DNA from: a bacterium
GTDB taxonomy: Bacteria; Margulisbacteria; Marinamargulisbacteria; UBA817; JABISL01
Reading direction: 5' to 3'
Assembly (NCBI GenBank): GCA_018700055.1
Contig: JABISL010000028.1
Coordinates: forward strand, 1-53,239
Length of the DNA: 53,239 nt
Under the pieces are notes generated by a model. The model was not told the DNA's origin, ran no database searches, and saw only the letters and a list, made by a program, of their open reading frames with translations. Every line of letters starts with the position of its first letter. Position 1 is the stretch's first letter. Both the position numbers and the translations under genes were made by a program. Positions 1-8,259 of this stretch are shown here, piece after piece.

Positions 1-466
1 GGAGTTGGTCTTTTCCTACCGGAACAATATCGGATTTATACAGGATGATATCGGCTGATTGAAGAACCGGATACCCTAGGAATCCATAAGTATCTAGATC
101 CTTTTCCTTAAGTTCTTTCATTTTGTCCTTATAAGTAGGGACGCGAGTGAGCCAAGGGAGAGGTGTGATCATGGAGAGATATAAATGAAGCTCCGCATGC
201 TCAGGAACATCGGATTGGCAAAATAAGGCACAAGCCTCAGGATCAATGCCCGAAGACAATAAATCGATAGCCAATTGTAGTTTGTCTTCGCGAAGCGTTG
301 CAGGGTTGTCATATACAGTGGTTAGCGAATGATAATCAACAATGAGAAAAAATGACTCATAGTCCGCTTGATACTTCACCCAATTGGAGACGGCGCCAAG
401 GTAATTTCCTAGATGCATGCGTCCGGTGGGTTGGATCCCACTCAATAATCGCTTTTTTGTAGTCAT
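1..466 (-). CDS. trpS: Tryptophanyl-tRNA synthetase, N-terminal part (cut by window edge)
   Basis: Class I aminoacyl-tRNA synthetase that charges tRNA-Trp in the cytoplasm. Only about the first 155 codons are present; the reading frame runs off the left edge. The N-terminus reads MTTKKRLLSGIQPTGRMHLG, followed by NYLGAV. This is the typical TrpS start, with PTG and the HIGH-type signature as HLGN at residues 18-21. The later text (FFLIVDYHSLT, then GYPVLQSADIILY) also matches the TrpS Rossmann domain. The KMSKS loop must lie outside the window. The ATG at 464-466 is chosen because it gives the normal TrpS N-terminus. The gene is divergent from the WecA-like gene. Identification is firm. Confidence 0.95.
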   Translation of the reverse strand, partial: MTTKKRLLSGIQPTGRMHLGNYLGAVSNWVKYQADYESFFLIVDYHSLTTVYDNPATLREDKLQLAIDLLSSGIDPEACALFCQSDVPEHAELHLYLSMITPLPWLTRVPTYKDKMKELKEKDLDTYGFLGYPVLQSADIILYKSDIVPVGKDQL

Positions 467-510
467 GTGGTTTATTTTAACACAGCCTCATTTTGGATTT
501 TAAATGTGCT

Positions 511-603
511 TGTGGCCGAGAGGTACTCTGGCTTTGCCAGGCTGAACGTGATCCATCAGGACATTAAAGGACAATGTGGATCTTATCCGATGGATAGGCT
601 ACA
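511..603 (+). other. Possible structured RNA or 5' leader upstream of the WecA-like gene
   Basis: The 175-base gap between trpS and the WecA-like gene can be folded by eye into nested helices. An outer 7-pair stem joins 511-517 with 597-603 and contains one G-U pair. Inside it are a perfect hairpin CTGGC-TTT-GCCAG (528-540) and a 7-pair stem ATCCATC/GATGGAT (551-557 with 589-595). That second stem encloses two adjacent hairpins: ACATT/AATGT (561-577) and GGAT/ATCC (578-588). I do not recognise a tRNA, the SRP RNA or a known riboswitch. It could be a leader of the downstream gene, a small RNA, or chance. No energy calculation was done. Confidence 0.3.
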
Positions 604-641
604 CTGATTCGAAGTTTAAGGACTAAGGAATTTACACTCAA

Positions 642-1697
642 ATGAATGACTTTTTTTTCTTGCTTTTAGCACCTGTATTTTTGGTCTCATTACTGGTCTC
701 TTTACTGGCAACCGCAGTGGTCAAAAAAGTAGCTCATCGATTCCAGATTTTAGATAAGCCAAATGCTCGTAAAATTCACACGGAAGCGATTCCCACAATT
801 GGTGGCGTAGCGATTTTTTTAGGGTTTGTTTTGGCGATAGTATCGCATCTGGAAATGAACCAAACATTGTTGGCTATTCTCGGTGGATCTACATTGATCG
901 TCGCTTTGGGTTTAATGGATGATTTATGGGGCATGCCTGCTTCAGTAAAACTGATTGGTCAGTTTTTGGTGGCTGCATTAACCCATCAGATGGGAATACA
1001 GGTCTCTTTTTTGAGTAACCCGCTTACCCAAGAGATGGTGGCTGTTCATTGGTTATCTTTTCCAATTACTGTGATATGGATAGTGGCGATCATGAATACC
1101 GTTAATCTAATCGATGGAATTGATGGTTTGGCCGGTGGAGTGGTTGCAATCTCTGCATTTTTTCTCACTATCGTAGCGCTTATGAATGGCCAATATGTTA
1201 TGGCGGTTATAACAGTGGCTATTTTGGGGTCATGTTTAGGATTTCTTAAATATAATTTTCCGCCAGCTCAAATATTTATGGGGGATTCAGGGGCTATGTT
1301 TTTAGGGTATGTATTGGCATTGGCCTCAATCTTAGGTGTTTTCAAGACAACAATCACCCTGTCCTTAGCGATTCCAATCTTTGTGTTAGGACTACCAATT
1401 ACGGACACAATATATGCAATATGCCGTCGTATCAAAAACAAAAAGGCCCTATTTATCGCAGATACGGATCATATCCATCACCGGTTAGTCCAAAAGGGAC
1501 TTACTCATAAACAAGTGGCGGCCTTCTTATATACGATTAGCATTGTTTTGGGGGTTTTAGGGGTATTAATGAGCTTTTTATCTGGGGGAAAAGCCATTAT
1601 TGTTTTTGGGATTGCAGTCTGTTTCATCATTTTTGTTTACGTCCTAATCAGACGTAAGCGAGATGTAATTTTTAATTTCTTTCAACTATTCTTCTAA
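642..1697 (+). CDS. WecA/TagO/MraY-family undecaprenyl-phosphate sugar-1-phosphate transferase
   Basis: Integral membrane enzyme that moves a sugar-1-phosphate, probably GlcNAc-1-P, from a UDP-sugar to undecaprenyl phosphate. This starts O-antigen, capsule or teichoic-type glycans. At 351 aa it has the family's usual length, with about ten or eleven hydrophobic segments. Visible signatures are the cytoplasmic loop DKPNARKIHTEAIPTIGG (residues 38-55), the Mg-binding DD at 93-94, NLIDGIDGLAGG (155-166), MGDSG (213-217) and the HIHH cluster near 277-280. These fit WecA/TagO better than MraY, but the sugar specificity is not proven. The start ATG has AAGGA about 12 bases upstream. The 3' end overlaps the convergent regulator gene by 12 bases. 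It may prime glycans made by the surface-sugar genes at the other end of the window. Confidence 0.88.
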   Translation: MNDFFFLLLAPVFLVSLLVSLLATAVVKKVAHRFQILDKPNARKIHTEAIPTIGGVAIFLGFVLAIVSHLEMNQTLLAILGGSTLIVALGLMDDLWGMPASVKLIGQFLVAALTHQMGIQVSFLSNPLTQEMVAVHWLSFPITVIWIVAIMNTVNLIDGIDGLAGGVVAISAFFLTIVALMNGQYVMAVITVAILGSCLGFLKYNFPPAQIFMGDSGAMFLGYVLALASILGVFKTTITLSLAIPIFVLGLPITDTIYAICRRIKNKKALFIADTDHIHHRLVQKGLTHKQVAAFLYTISIVLGVLGVLMSFLSGGKAIIVFGIAVCFIIFVYVLIRRKRDVIFNFFQLFF

Positions 1698-2087
1698 GTC
1701 AGTCAGAAAGGAAGCGGGGTCTACATTGAAGGCGGTACCCAGTTTCTTTGCCAATCGTTTCCCAATTGGTTTTCGGGCATGTTCAATATTGGAGACATTG
1801 GCTTGTCCCAGTCCAAGTTTGAGAGCCAATTCAGATTGAGTCCAGCCTTTGTCTTGTCGATGTTTTTTGGCAATATAAGCACCGTAGCGATAAGACGGTT
1901 CCCCGCCGATAGCTAAGAGAGAGTCTGCATCTAACGTGGGTTTGTATGAATATCCTCGCTCCAACCCAACGGCATCCAAGAAGGATTGCATAACCTCTGC
2001 AGGTACTTTGTCATAAGTTAAGGTGTATCCATCGTAAATCAACTTAATAACCGGGGCAGGTGATTTAGGTTTTGTTTCAGTGCTCAT
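1686..2087 (-). CDS. Xre-family helix-turn-helix protein
   Basis: Small (133 aa) probable DNA-binding protein. The C-terminal half (about residues 70-130) is a Cro/C1-type helix-turn-helix: YIAKKHRQDKGWTQSELALK, then LGLGQANVSNIEHARKPIGK, then a third helix ending NVDPASF. The N-terminal about 60 residues (VIKLIYDGYTLTYDKVPAEV) are not a domain I can name. This layout resembles the antitoxin half of small toxin-antitoxin pairs, but no toxin gene adjoins it, so that role is not supported. It lies 33 bases downstream of oppD on the same strand and may be read from the opp transcript. Its end overlaps the WecA-like gene in convergent orientation. Confidence 0.8.
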   Translation of the reverse strand: MSTETKPKSPAPVIKLIYDGYTLTYDKVPAEVMQSFLDAVGLERGYSYKPTLDADSLLAIGGEPSYRYGAYIAKKHRQDKGWTQSELALKLGLGQANVSNIEHARKPIGKRLAKKLGTAFNVDPASFLTDLEE

Positions 2088-2120
2088 ACCTAGAGTATAA
2101 GCTACTTGAATAGACGATTG

Positions 2121-3068
2121 CTACTCTAACCAGCAAGCAGAGATGGAGTCGCCTTTTTTTTGCATAATTGGAACATCTGTTTTGCAGCGATCAAGAGCCT
2201 TTGGACATCGGGTGTGAAAGCGGCAGCCTTTGGGAATATTCATGGGACTTGGAATGTCACCTTGAATAGGGAGAGTTTCCATTTTATTGTCAGGGTTGGG
2301 GTCCGGAATCGCATGAATTAAGGCTTGGGTGTAAGGGTGTTGGGGATTATGAAAAATAGCACTAGGTGCCCCTTCTTCAACAATGTGACCCAGATACATA
2401 ATATATACGTAATCACAATTCTGAGCGATTAAGCCAAGGTCATGAGAGATAAACAAAATGGACATATTGTCTTGTGCTTGAATCTCTTTGAGGAGCAACA
2501 TGATTTGGGCTTGAACGGTGACGTCTAGGGAGGCTGTGGGCTCATCTGCTATCAGCAACTCGGGCATCATTGATACCGTCAAAGCGATCATGACCCGCTG
2601 ACACATTCCCAATGAAAACTCATGAGGGTATTGATAAAACCGCTTCTCAGGATCCGGAATCTGGACCCGTTTCAATAACTCGATAGCACGAGCCGTCGCT
2701 TCTTCTTTGGATACCTGGTGGTGCAGCATTATCGTCTCTACAAGTTGATTTCCTACCGTAAATACGGGGTTCAAGGCGGCGAGAGGGTTTTGGAGAATAA
2801 GGGCGATCTCCTTGCCTCGAATCGATTGGAGTTTTTTGTCTGATAGCGTAGTAAGGTCTTGGCCTTTCCAGAGTATTTCACCAGTACGTTTGGCATGGGC
2901 CGGCAAGAGCCCCATGATGGAATAGGCGGTGACACTTTTGCCCGATCCAGATTCACCAACAAGTCCGACGACCTTTCCTTTGGGAATACGCAAGGATACC
3001 CCGTCTACTGCGGTGACGGATTCTTTTTTACTAATAAATGTGGTTTGTAGATCGTTAACGTGAAGCAT
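2121..3068 (-). CDS. oppD: Oligopeptide/dipeptide ABC transporter ATP-binding protein, OppD-like
   Basis: Cytoplasmic ATPase powering peptide uptake with the OppB and OppC permeases. The Walker A motif is GLVGESGSGKS and Walker B with the D-loop is LLIADEPTASLD. The C-terminal Opp/Dpp extension has its cysteines (GCRFHTRCPKALDRC and a later C). The ABC signature, normally SGGM in this family, reads FSLGMCQRV, so the second position is Leu. The frame is open to a TTG at 3107, but the ATG at 3068 gives the usual start (MLHVNDLQTTF), about 315 aa, and overlaps oppC by 14 bases. No second ATPase (OppF) is in the operon, so it either forms a homodimer or pairs with a subunit encoded elsewhere. Confidence 0.92.
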   Translation of the reverse strand: MLHVNDLQTTFISKKESVTAVDGVSLRIPKGKVVGLVGESGSGKSVTAYSIMGLLPAHAKRTGEILWKGQDLTTLSDKKLQSIRGKEIALILQNPLAALNPVFTVGNQLVETIMLHHQVSKEEATARAIELLKRVQIPDPEKRFYQYPHEFSLGMCQRVMIALTVSMMPELLIADEPTASLDVTVQAQIMLLLKEIQAQDNMSILFISHDLGLIAQNCDYVYIMYLGHIVEEGAPSAIFHNPQHPYTQALIHAIPDPNPDNKMETLPIQGDIPSPMNIPKGCRFHTRCPKALDRCKTDVPIMQKKGDSISACWLE

Positions 3069-3870
3069 GTGAATCGTGTTGAAAATACCCTCTAAGATCA
3101 TCCCCAATAAAATTAAATGATACCACAGTCAGGGTAATTAAAACGCCAGGGACAATGGCCATCCAAGGAGCATCTCCCATATAATTAAGGCTGTTTTGAA
3201 GCATGTTTCCCCACGATGCATGGGGCGGCTGAACACCTAGTCCCAAGAAGCTAAGTACCGATTCAGTGAGGATCGCGCCTCCCACTCCGAGAGTTGCAGC
3301 AACGATGATTGGGTTGATTGTATGAGGCAGTATGTGACGCTTAATTAACGAGAGGGTACCGATTCCTCTAGCACGTGCGGCAGTGATAAAGGATCGTTCC
3401 TTAATACTCAATACTTCGGACCGGACTAATCGAGCGACGCCCATCCATCCCGTAAACCCAATAACCAAAATGACATTCCAAATACTGGGTGTAAACATGA
3501 CTTGAATCGTCAGAATAAGAAAGATAGCCGGGATCGCCATCATGATATCTACAAGTCGCATCGATAGGGTATCTACCCAGCCCCCAAAGTACCCTGCTAA
3601 TAATCCCACAAAAGTCCCGACAGTGATGGAAATGAATACGGAGACTAGCCCCACGAGAAGCGAAATCTGAGCCCCATAGATACTTCTTAATAGTAAGTCT
3701 CTGTTGAGGTCATCTGTTCCCATCCAATGGCCCCACGATGGCGCATGAGGTTCCAGAAGTAGGTTGGGGTCAAAGCTATTGGGGTCCCAAAAGGGAAGCA
3801 TAGGGACTACCAGTGCCAAGCCACCGATTACACATAGAAAAACAATGGATGCCCAGCCTTTTTTACTCAT
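3055..3870 (-). CDS. oppC: Peptide ABC transporter permease, OppC/DppC-like
   Basis: Inner-membrane permease, 271 aa, partner of OppB. One hydrophobic segment at about residues 7-27 is followed by a periplasmic stretch containing GHWMGTDDLNRDLLLRSIYG, typical of OppC/DppC. The BPD_transp_1 domain follows with several further segments. The EAA loop that contacts the ATPase reads ITAARARGIGTLSLIKRHIL, then PHTINPII. The C-terminal SFLGLGVQPPHASWGNML is also diagnostic. The start overlaps the oppB stop in an ATGA arrangement, indicating translational coupling. Whether the substrate is oligopeptide, dipeptide or another solute such as nickel cannot be read from the sequence. Confidence 0.93.
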   Translation of the reverse strand: MSKKGWASIVFLCVIGGLALVVPMLPFWDPNSFDPNLLLEPHAPSWGHWMGTDDLNRDLLLRSIYGAQISLLVGLVSVFISITVGTFVGLLAGYFGGWVDTLSMRLVDIMMAIPAIFLILTIQVMFTPSIWNVILVIGFTGWMGVARLVRSEVLSIKERSFITAARARGIGTLSLIKRHILPHTINPIIVAATLGVGGAILTESVLSFLGLGVQPPHASWGNMLQNSLNYMGDAPWMAIVPGVLITLTVVSFNFIGDDLRGYFQHDSHASR

Positions 3871-4832
3871 GAGAGTGTTCCTATTCGAGGGTCAATTTTG
3901 GCATAAGCGATATCAGCCAGTAGGTTTCCCGAAATGATTAATACGGATGACATCAAAAGGGTTCCCATGATTATAGGGTAATCCCTAGCGAACACGGCTT
4001 GAACTCCCAGTTGGCCTAGTCCAGGCCAAGCAAAAATATATTCCACTACAAATGACCCACTAATGAGTCCTGGGAGACTTAGTCCCAAAATAGTGATAAT
4101 GGGGAGGCATGCGTTTTTGAATGCATGCTTAAACAAAATTATTGACTCTGATATCCCTCTGGCACGCGCGGCTCGAATATAGTCTTGGTTGAGAATCGAA
4201 ATGATTCCAAATCGATGATATCGGGTTAAGCCAGCGACCCCGCCAATGACTATGGTCAGTAGCGGTAATGTCATATGATGAAAGATATCACCAAGTCTAA
4301 CCAGTGAAGATGCCTCACTTAAGAAAGGGTTGCTATACCCCGAGGTTGGAAACACATTGAGTGTTAATGAAAAAACCAAAATTAAAATGAGACCCAACCA
4401 AAACGTGGGGATCGACATCCCTACGAAGGTAATAATAGTGACCCAATCATCGAACCGGGATCCTTTTTTATAGCCAGACCATAGGCCCAGAAAAAAAGTG
4501 ATAACGAGGATGATTCCAAATGATGCACATGACAAAAGTAGAGTGGCCCCTATTCGATCACCTATGGCCTTACTGGTAGGTTCGCCAGTGACAAAGGAGT
4601 ACCCCAAGTTGCCATGGATCGTATTGTTTAGCCACTTAGCATATTGTACGACCAAAGGCTGATCGAGACCCAGGTTCGATCGAATTTGAGCGATGTCGGC
4701 TTGAGAAATACTAGGGTCGCGGTACATGCTAGTTGCATCCCCGGGGGCCAACTTCATAAGAGAAAAGGAAATGAATGTGATCCCAATCAACAGTGGTATA
4801 GCTGATAGCAGTCGCTTAATTAAATACGGCAT
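3867..4832 (-). CDS. oppB: Peptide ABC transporter permease, OppB/DppB-like
   Basis: Inner-membrane permease, 321 aa, about six membrane segments. The N-terminal MPYLIKRLLSAIPLLIGITF is typical of OppB/DppB. It is followed by APGDA and the LGLDQPLVVQYAKWL segment, both usual in this family. The EAA motif facing the ATPase reads YIRAARARGISESIILFKHA. It is the third gene of the minus-strand operon oppA-rlmD-oppB-oppC-oppD, starting 19 bases after the rlmD stop. The subunit assignment is firm; the substrate is not known. Confidence 0.93.
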   Translation of the reverse strand: MPYLIKRLLSAIPLLIGITFISFSLMKLAPGDATSMYRDPSISQADIAQIRSNLGLDQPLVVQYAKWLNNTIHGNLGYSFVTGEPTSKAIGDRIGATLLLSCASFGIILVITFFLGLWSGYKKGSRFDDWVTIITFVGMSIPTFWLGLILILVFSLTLNVFPTSGYSNPFLSEASSLVRLGDIFHHMTLPLLTIVIGGVAGLTRYHRFGIISILNQDYIRAARARGISESIILFKHAFKNACLPIITILGLSLPGLISGSFVVEYIFAWPGLGQLGVQAVFARDYPIIMGTLLMSSVLIISGNLLADIAYAKIDPRIGTLS

Positions 4833-4851
4833 ATAAATAGTATACCTGAGA

Positions 4852-6177
4852 TTATGTGCGCTCTATGCGTTCCAACATAACTAGTGTTTCTACGTGGTAG
4901 GTTTGGGGGAATAGGTCCACCAACTCAACAGCTTTGATTTGATACCCATTACTACAGAGTCCTTTTAAATCCCGTACCAATGACTCTGGGGAGCAAGAAA
5001 CATATAATAGTTTGGGTGGATCGAGCTCAAGTAATGACTTGATGATAGTGGGCGTTAATCCTTTTCTAGGCGGATCTACGATAACACCATCACAAGGATC
5101 TTGAAGGGTAGGGAGAATCGCCTCAACGTCGCCCTCAATAAACTTAGTATTACTGATGGAATTTACTAAGGCATTCTTTTTTGCATTTTTAATGGCTTCA
5201 GGGTGGGACTCAATCCCAATAAGGTACTTTGCCTTTTGTGCTAGATAAATACTCAAGCTACCGGTTCCCGAATAGAGATCCCAAATGACATCGGTTTTCT
5301 TAAGAGCCATTAAATCACTTATTTTGGTCCATAAAGGCTCTATTTGGTAGGTGTTGGCTTGGAAAAAAGAGCGTAAGGATAGCGAGAGGGTTAAACCCGC
5401 AACCGTTTCATTGATGGTTGGCGATCCCCATAATAATGTTTCCGAGTCGCCTAAAACGACCCACTCTGGATTGGTGTTGTGACTGAGGTAGACACTTTTG
5501 AGTTCAGGAATGGTCCGTAGTTCAGTGATAAGCTCTTTTAGTTCAGGCATTGTTTTTTGCGATGAGACAAGTGCGACCATGAGCTCTTGGGTATTGACGC
5601 CTACACGAGTAACCAAATGAGATACCGGTAATGCCCGTTTTCTTAAATGTCGACGGACGATATCCAAGGCTAGATTGGTTAATGGATGTTGGATGTCACA
5701 GCTTTTACAATCAATAATGCGTTGGCTTCGAGGCGCAGATAATCCAATCAAAGTTCTCCCCGTATCCATTCTTGAAATTGAGAATTGAGATTTGTTTCGG
5801 TAAGCATAGGGGGCATCAGTTGAATCAATTATTAGTGGGGGATGGGAGAGCCCTCCCTTTTGAAAAGCCGCTTGAACGAGTGTTTTTTTGTAGTCTAATT
5901 GGGTCTCATAAGACATGTGTTGAAGTTGGCATCCCCCACATTGTCCAAACACCGCACACGGTGCAGATGCACGGTTGGGACTTCGTGTACTAAAGTCTAG
6001 AAGTTTGCCGTAAGCCATTGTTGAGGTGACCTTCGTAATATGAGCTAGTACGATGTCTCCTGGAACAGTAAAGGGGACGATGATATCAATTGACTTATAG
6101 GTGCCCTTCGCCAACCCTTTCTCCGTCCAGTCGGTTATTTTTACAGAAATACGGTCATTTTTCTTAAGTGTGTTCAT
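4852..6177 (-). CDS. rlmD: 23S rRNA (uracil-5-)-methyltransferase, RlmD/TrmA family
   Basis: Methylates C5 of a uridine in 23S rRNA (RlmD/RlmCD type) using S-adenosylmethionine. At 441 aa it has family length. The N-terminal about 60 residues form a TRAM RNA-binding domain. The iron-sulfur cysteines appear as CAVFGQCGGCQ and later C in DCKSC. The methyltransferase domain has WDLYSGTGSLSIYLA (SAM binding), DGVIVDPPRKGL and the catalytic cysteine in YVSCSPESL. The exact target base cannot be assigned. It sits between oppA (5-base gap) and oppB (19 bases), an unexpected place for an rRNA modification gene, and is probably cotranscribed with the transporter. Confidence 0.92.
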   Translation of the reverse strand: MNTLKKNDRISVKITDWTEKGLAKGTYKSIDIIVPFTVPGDIVLAHITKVTSTMAYGKLLDFSTRSPNRASAPCAVFGQCGGCQLQHMSYETQLDYKKTLVQAAFQKGGLSHPPLIIDSTDAPYAYRNKSQFSISRMDTGRTLIGLSAPRSQRIIDCKSCDIQHPLTNLALDIVRRHLRKRALPVSHLVTRVGVNTQELMVALVSSQKTMPELKELITELRTIPELKSVYLSHNTNPEWVVLGDSETLLWGSPTINETVAGLTLSLSLRSFFQANTYQIEPLWTKISDLMALKKTDVIWDLYSGTGSLSIYLAQKAKYLIGIESHPEAIKNAKKNALVNSISNTKFIEGDVEAILPTLQDPCDGVIVDPPRKGLTPTIIKSLLELDPPKLLYVSCSPESLVRDLKGLCSNGYQIKAVELVDLFPQTYHVETLVMLERIERT

Positions 6178-6182
6178 AATAG

Positions 6183-7787
6183 TTAATCTTCCAGATAGAC
6201 CTGTTCAATCCGAGTGAGAATTCCAGCAGGGCCTGGTTTAGAGAGACCTTTGACTCGCTTATGAATTCCGGTGATGGATTGGGGATGAAATAAAAAAATA
6301 TAAGGGGTATCAGTTCCAATTGTTTGAAAGAACTCGGTGTATATTTTCTTTCGTTTCTTTTGGGATATAGTGACACGTCCTTTCTCAAGTAAACGGTCAG
6401 CTTTTGCCGATTGATAGCCATTAAAGTTGCCGCCCTTTGGATATTGAGAGCTATGCCAAGAGGTATACGCATCATCAGGGTCTGTAATGTCGAATCCCCA
6501 ACCAAGGAGAACTGCGTCGAAGGGTTTAGGATCTTGATGGGAATGAATGACCTTTAGAAAAGCACTCCACTCCATCACTTGTATCCGCATTTTGATGCCC
6601 GATGTGATCAAGTATTGTTGAATGATTTGAGCCATTTTTTGAGTTTCGGGACTGCCTTGCGCAATGATTAATGTAAATGAAAGCGGGACCCCTTCTTTTT
6701 CATAAATATTGGTTTTGATATGTCGCTTATACCCAAGAGATTGTATAAGGGTTTCAGAAGTTTGGGGGTTATAGTCATGCTTAACTAGGTCCGATGACTT
6801 GGGATACGCCCAAGATAACGGGTGGGAAGGAATATATGCGACTTCGCCATAGCCTTTAAGAATAGATTTAATAATGGCTGGTTTATTGATGGCATGATCA
6901 ATTGCTTGGCGCAAAATCAGATTATCAAAGGGGGGCTTTTTAACATTTAGGCCAATATACGAATAATTCAATCGACTATATTTATAGATATCCAAGTAAG
7001 ATATCTTTTCTATTTTAGGGACATCTTTTGCTGGGATTCCTGCTGCATCGAGTTCATTTTTCTGAAGTGCCATAAGTGCGGTGTTTGGATCCGGAATAAT
7101 CTTCATTAGAATCCCATCTAACTTAGGCGCGCCTTTAAAGTAATGGGGATTCTTTTTGAGGGTGACGAACTGTCCCGATTTCCAGTCCTTAAAAATAAAG
7201 GGGCCTGTTCCAATCGGGTGTCGATTGAAATCAGCAGTATTGATATCCTTGCCTTCCAACAAATGTTTGGGGAGTATTCCCATATCAAGAGTTGCAATAA
7301 AAGGGGCAAAAGGTTGAGGCAGTGTTGCTTGAATTGTATGGGTATCGATAACCTTAAATATGATGGGATTGCCGTTTATAATAAAGTGCCCGCGACGAAC
7401 AGTATTGGTTTTAGGGTCCAAAAGAACATCAAAGGTATAGTTCACATCTTCCGCTGTAAAGGGGTGTCCATCATGCCATTTGACCCCTTTGCGTAGTCGA
7501 AAGGTGTAGGTCAACCCATCTTTACTAACCGAATAGCTTTTGACCAATTCCTTTTCCATATCCAAGTCTTCATTTCGTTTGAACAGCCCATCAAAGACGA
7601 GTCCAACGACTGAACTAGAGGCCGAGTCGGTCATCAATACAGGGTTGAGAAAGGAAGGATTTGCGCCAATGTTGAGTTTTAATATCGCATCAGATTGAGC
7701 AGTTTGAGTTGGGGATGAACACGCGCTCAGACTAAATAATAGCCCCAGAAAAATGCCCCCTAATACCCGTTGTCTGATGCTATTCAT
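6183..7787 (-). CDS. oppA: Peptide-binding lipoprotein, OppA/DppA family
   Basis: Extracytoplasmic solute-binding protein (SBP_bac_5) that delivers peptides to OppBC. The ATG at 7787 is preferred over a start 17 codons upstream because it gives a lipoprotein signal: MNSIRQ, a hydrophobic core, and the lipobox LSAC at about residues 20-23 followed by SSPTQTAQ. Family motifs include VFDGLFKRNEDLD, LRKGVKWHDGHPFTAEDV, GTGPFIFKDWKSG, LRQAIDHAINKPAII and a C-terminal YIFLFHP. The mature protein is about 510 aa. It is the first gene of the opp operon and is probably the most abundant component. The ligand class is unknown. Confidence 0.93.
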   Translation of the reverse strand: MNSIRQRVLGGIFLGLLFSLSACSSPTQTAQSDAILKLNIGANPSFLNPVLMTDSASSSVVGLVFDGLFKRNEDLDMEKELVKSYSVSKDGLTYTFRLRKGVKWHDGHPFTAEDVNYTFDVLLDPKTNTVRRGHFIINGNPIIFKVIDTHTIQATLPQPFAPFIATLDMGILPKHLLEGKDINTADFNRHPIGTGPFIFKDWKSGQFVTLKKNPHYFKGAPKLDGILMKIIPDPNTALMALQKNELDAAGIPAKDVPKIEKISYLDIYKYSRLNYSYIGLNVKKPPFDNLILRQAIDHAINKPAIIKSILKGYGEVAYIPSHPLSWAYPKSSDLVKHDYNPQTSETLIQSLGYKRHIKTNIYEKEGVPLSFTLIIAQGSPETQKMAQIIQQYLITSGIKMRIQVMEWSAFLKVIHSHQDPKPFDAVLLGWGFDITDPDDAYTSWHSSQYPKGGNFNGYQSAKADRLLEKGRVTISQKKRKKIYTEFFQTIGTDTPYIFLFHPQSITGIHKRVKGLSKPGPAGILTRIEQVYLED

Positions 7788-7797
7788 AGATAGGAAA

Positions 7798-7806
7798 ATT
7801 ATAACA
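7798..7806 (-). promoter_or_regulatory. Possible extended -10 promoter for the opp operon
   Basis: On the minus strand the sequence TGTTATAAT (TG-N-TATAAT) lies ten bases upstream of the oppA ATG. No -35 box is obvious at the right distance. If used, transcription would start only a few bases before the start codon, giving an almost leaderless mRNA. That agrees with the lack of a clear ribosome binding site before this ATG. Confidence 0.35.
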
Positions 7807-7894
7807 TACGTGGCGGGAGCCTGTTTCGGGCACTGCAACGTAATAAAAAATAGATAGGTTGAATTATATTACGTGGACATGTTAGTCTTATTCC

Positions 7895-8245
7895 ATGCAA
7901 ACAGATTACAACAAGTCCATATATATGATTTCAGCATTACGAGATGGGGTGAACCCCTTAACGGGGGAGGTGATGGATGGGGAGTCCATATTTCAGAATT
8001 CAGATGTAGTACGATCTCTTTTTGAAGCCGCAGATGTCTTAGAAAAATTTCAGAAACGTGTTATTAAGCAACGAAACTTACCTAAGAATGCAGGCGCATC
8101 TTGGAGTAGCGAGGAAGATAGAGACTTAATAGCTAACTTTGAAGAGGGATATTCTGTCGAGGAATTGGCAGAGCTACAAGAGCGTACTAAGAATGCGATT
8201 CGATTAAGACTTGAAAAGCTCCAGCTACTTCAATATGCGGATTAA
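7895..8245 (+). CDS. Small protein with a Myb/SANT-like helix-turn-helix segment
   Basis: I do not recognise a named family. The 116-aa protein has two parts. Residues about 1-65 (ISALRDGVNPLTGEVMDGES, then DVVRSLFEAADVLEK) look like a short helical domain. Residues about 68-112 (ASWSSEEDRDLIANFEEGYS, then VEELAELQERTKNAIRLRLE) resemble Myb/SANT-like bacterial domains of the pattern W-EED-L-G-EELA-R-AI--RL. Such domains usually bind DNA or RNA. It is a single plus-strand gene divergent from oppA and convergent with the receiver protein. A regulatory or nucleic-acid-binding role is an inference only. The ATG is supported by the first-domain pattern; no strong Shine-Dalgarno site is visible. 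Confidence 0.7.
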   Translation: MQTDYNKSIYMISALRDGVNPLTGEVMDGESIFQNSDVVRSLFEAADVLEKFQKRVIKQRNLPKNAGASWSSEEDRDLIANFEEGYSVEELAELQERTKNAIRLRLEKLQLLQYAD

Positions 8246-8259
8246 TTGAATCATCAAGG

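Noticed and set aside
511-603. A tRNA in the trpS-wecA gap, suggested by GTGGCCGAGAGG, a 7-pair closing stem and a distant GATTCGAA.
   Set aside because: There is no T-arm with TTCGA directly before the closing strand, no standard anticodon arm, and the GATTCGAA lies outside the stem. It is kept only as an unassigned structure.
6164-6505. A 113-codon frame overlapping the end of oppA.
   Set aside because: The oppA frame continues with conserved C-terminal text through this stretch, and the other frame has no family features or ribosome site.
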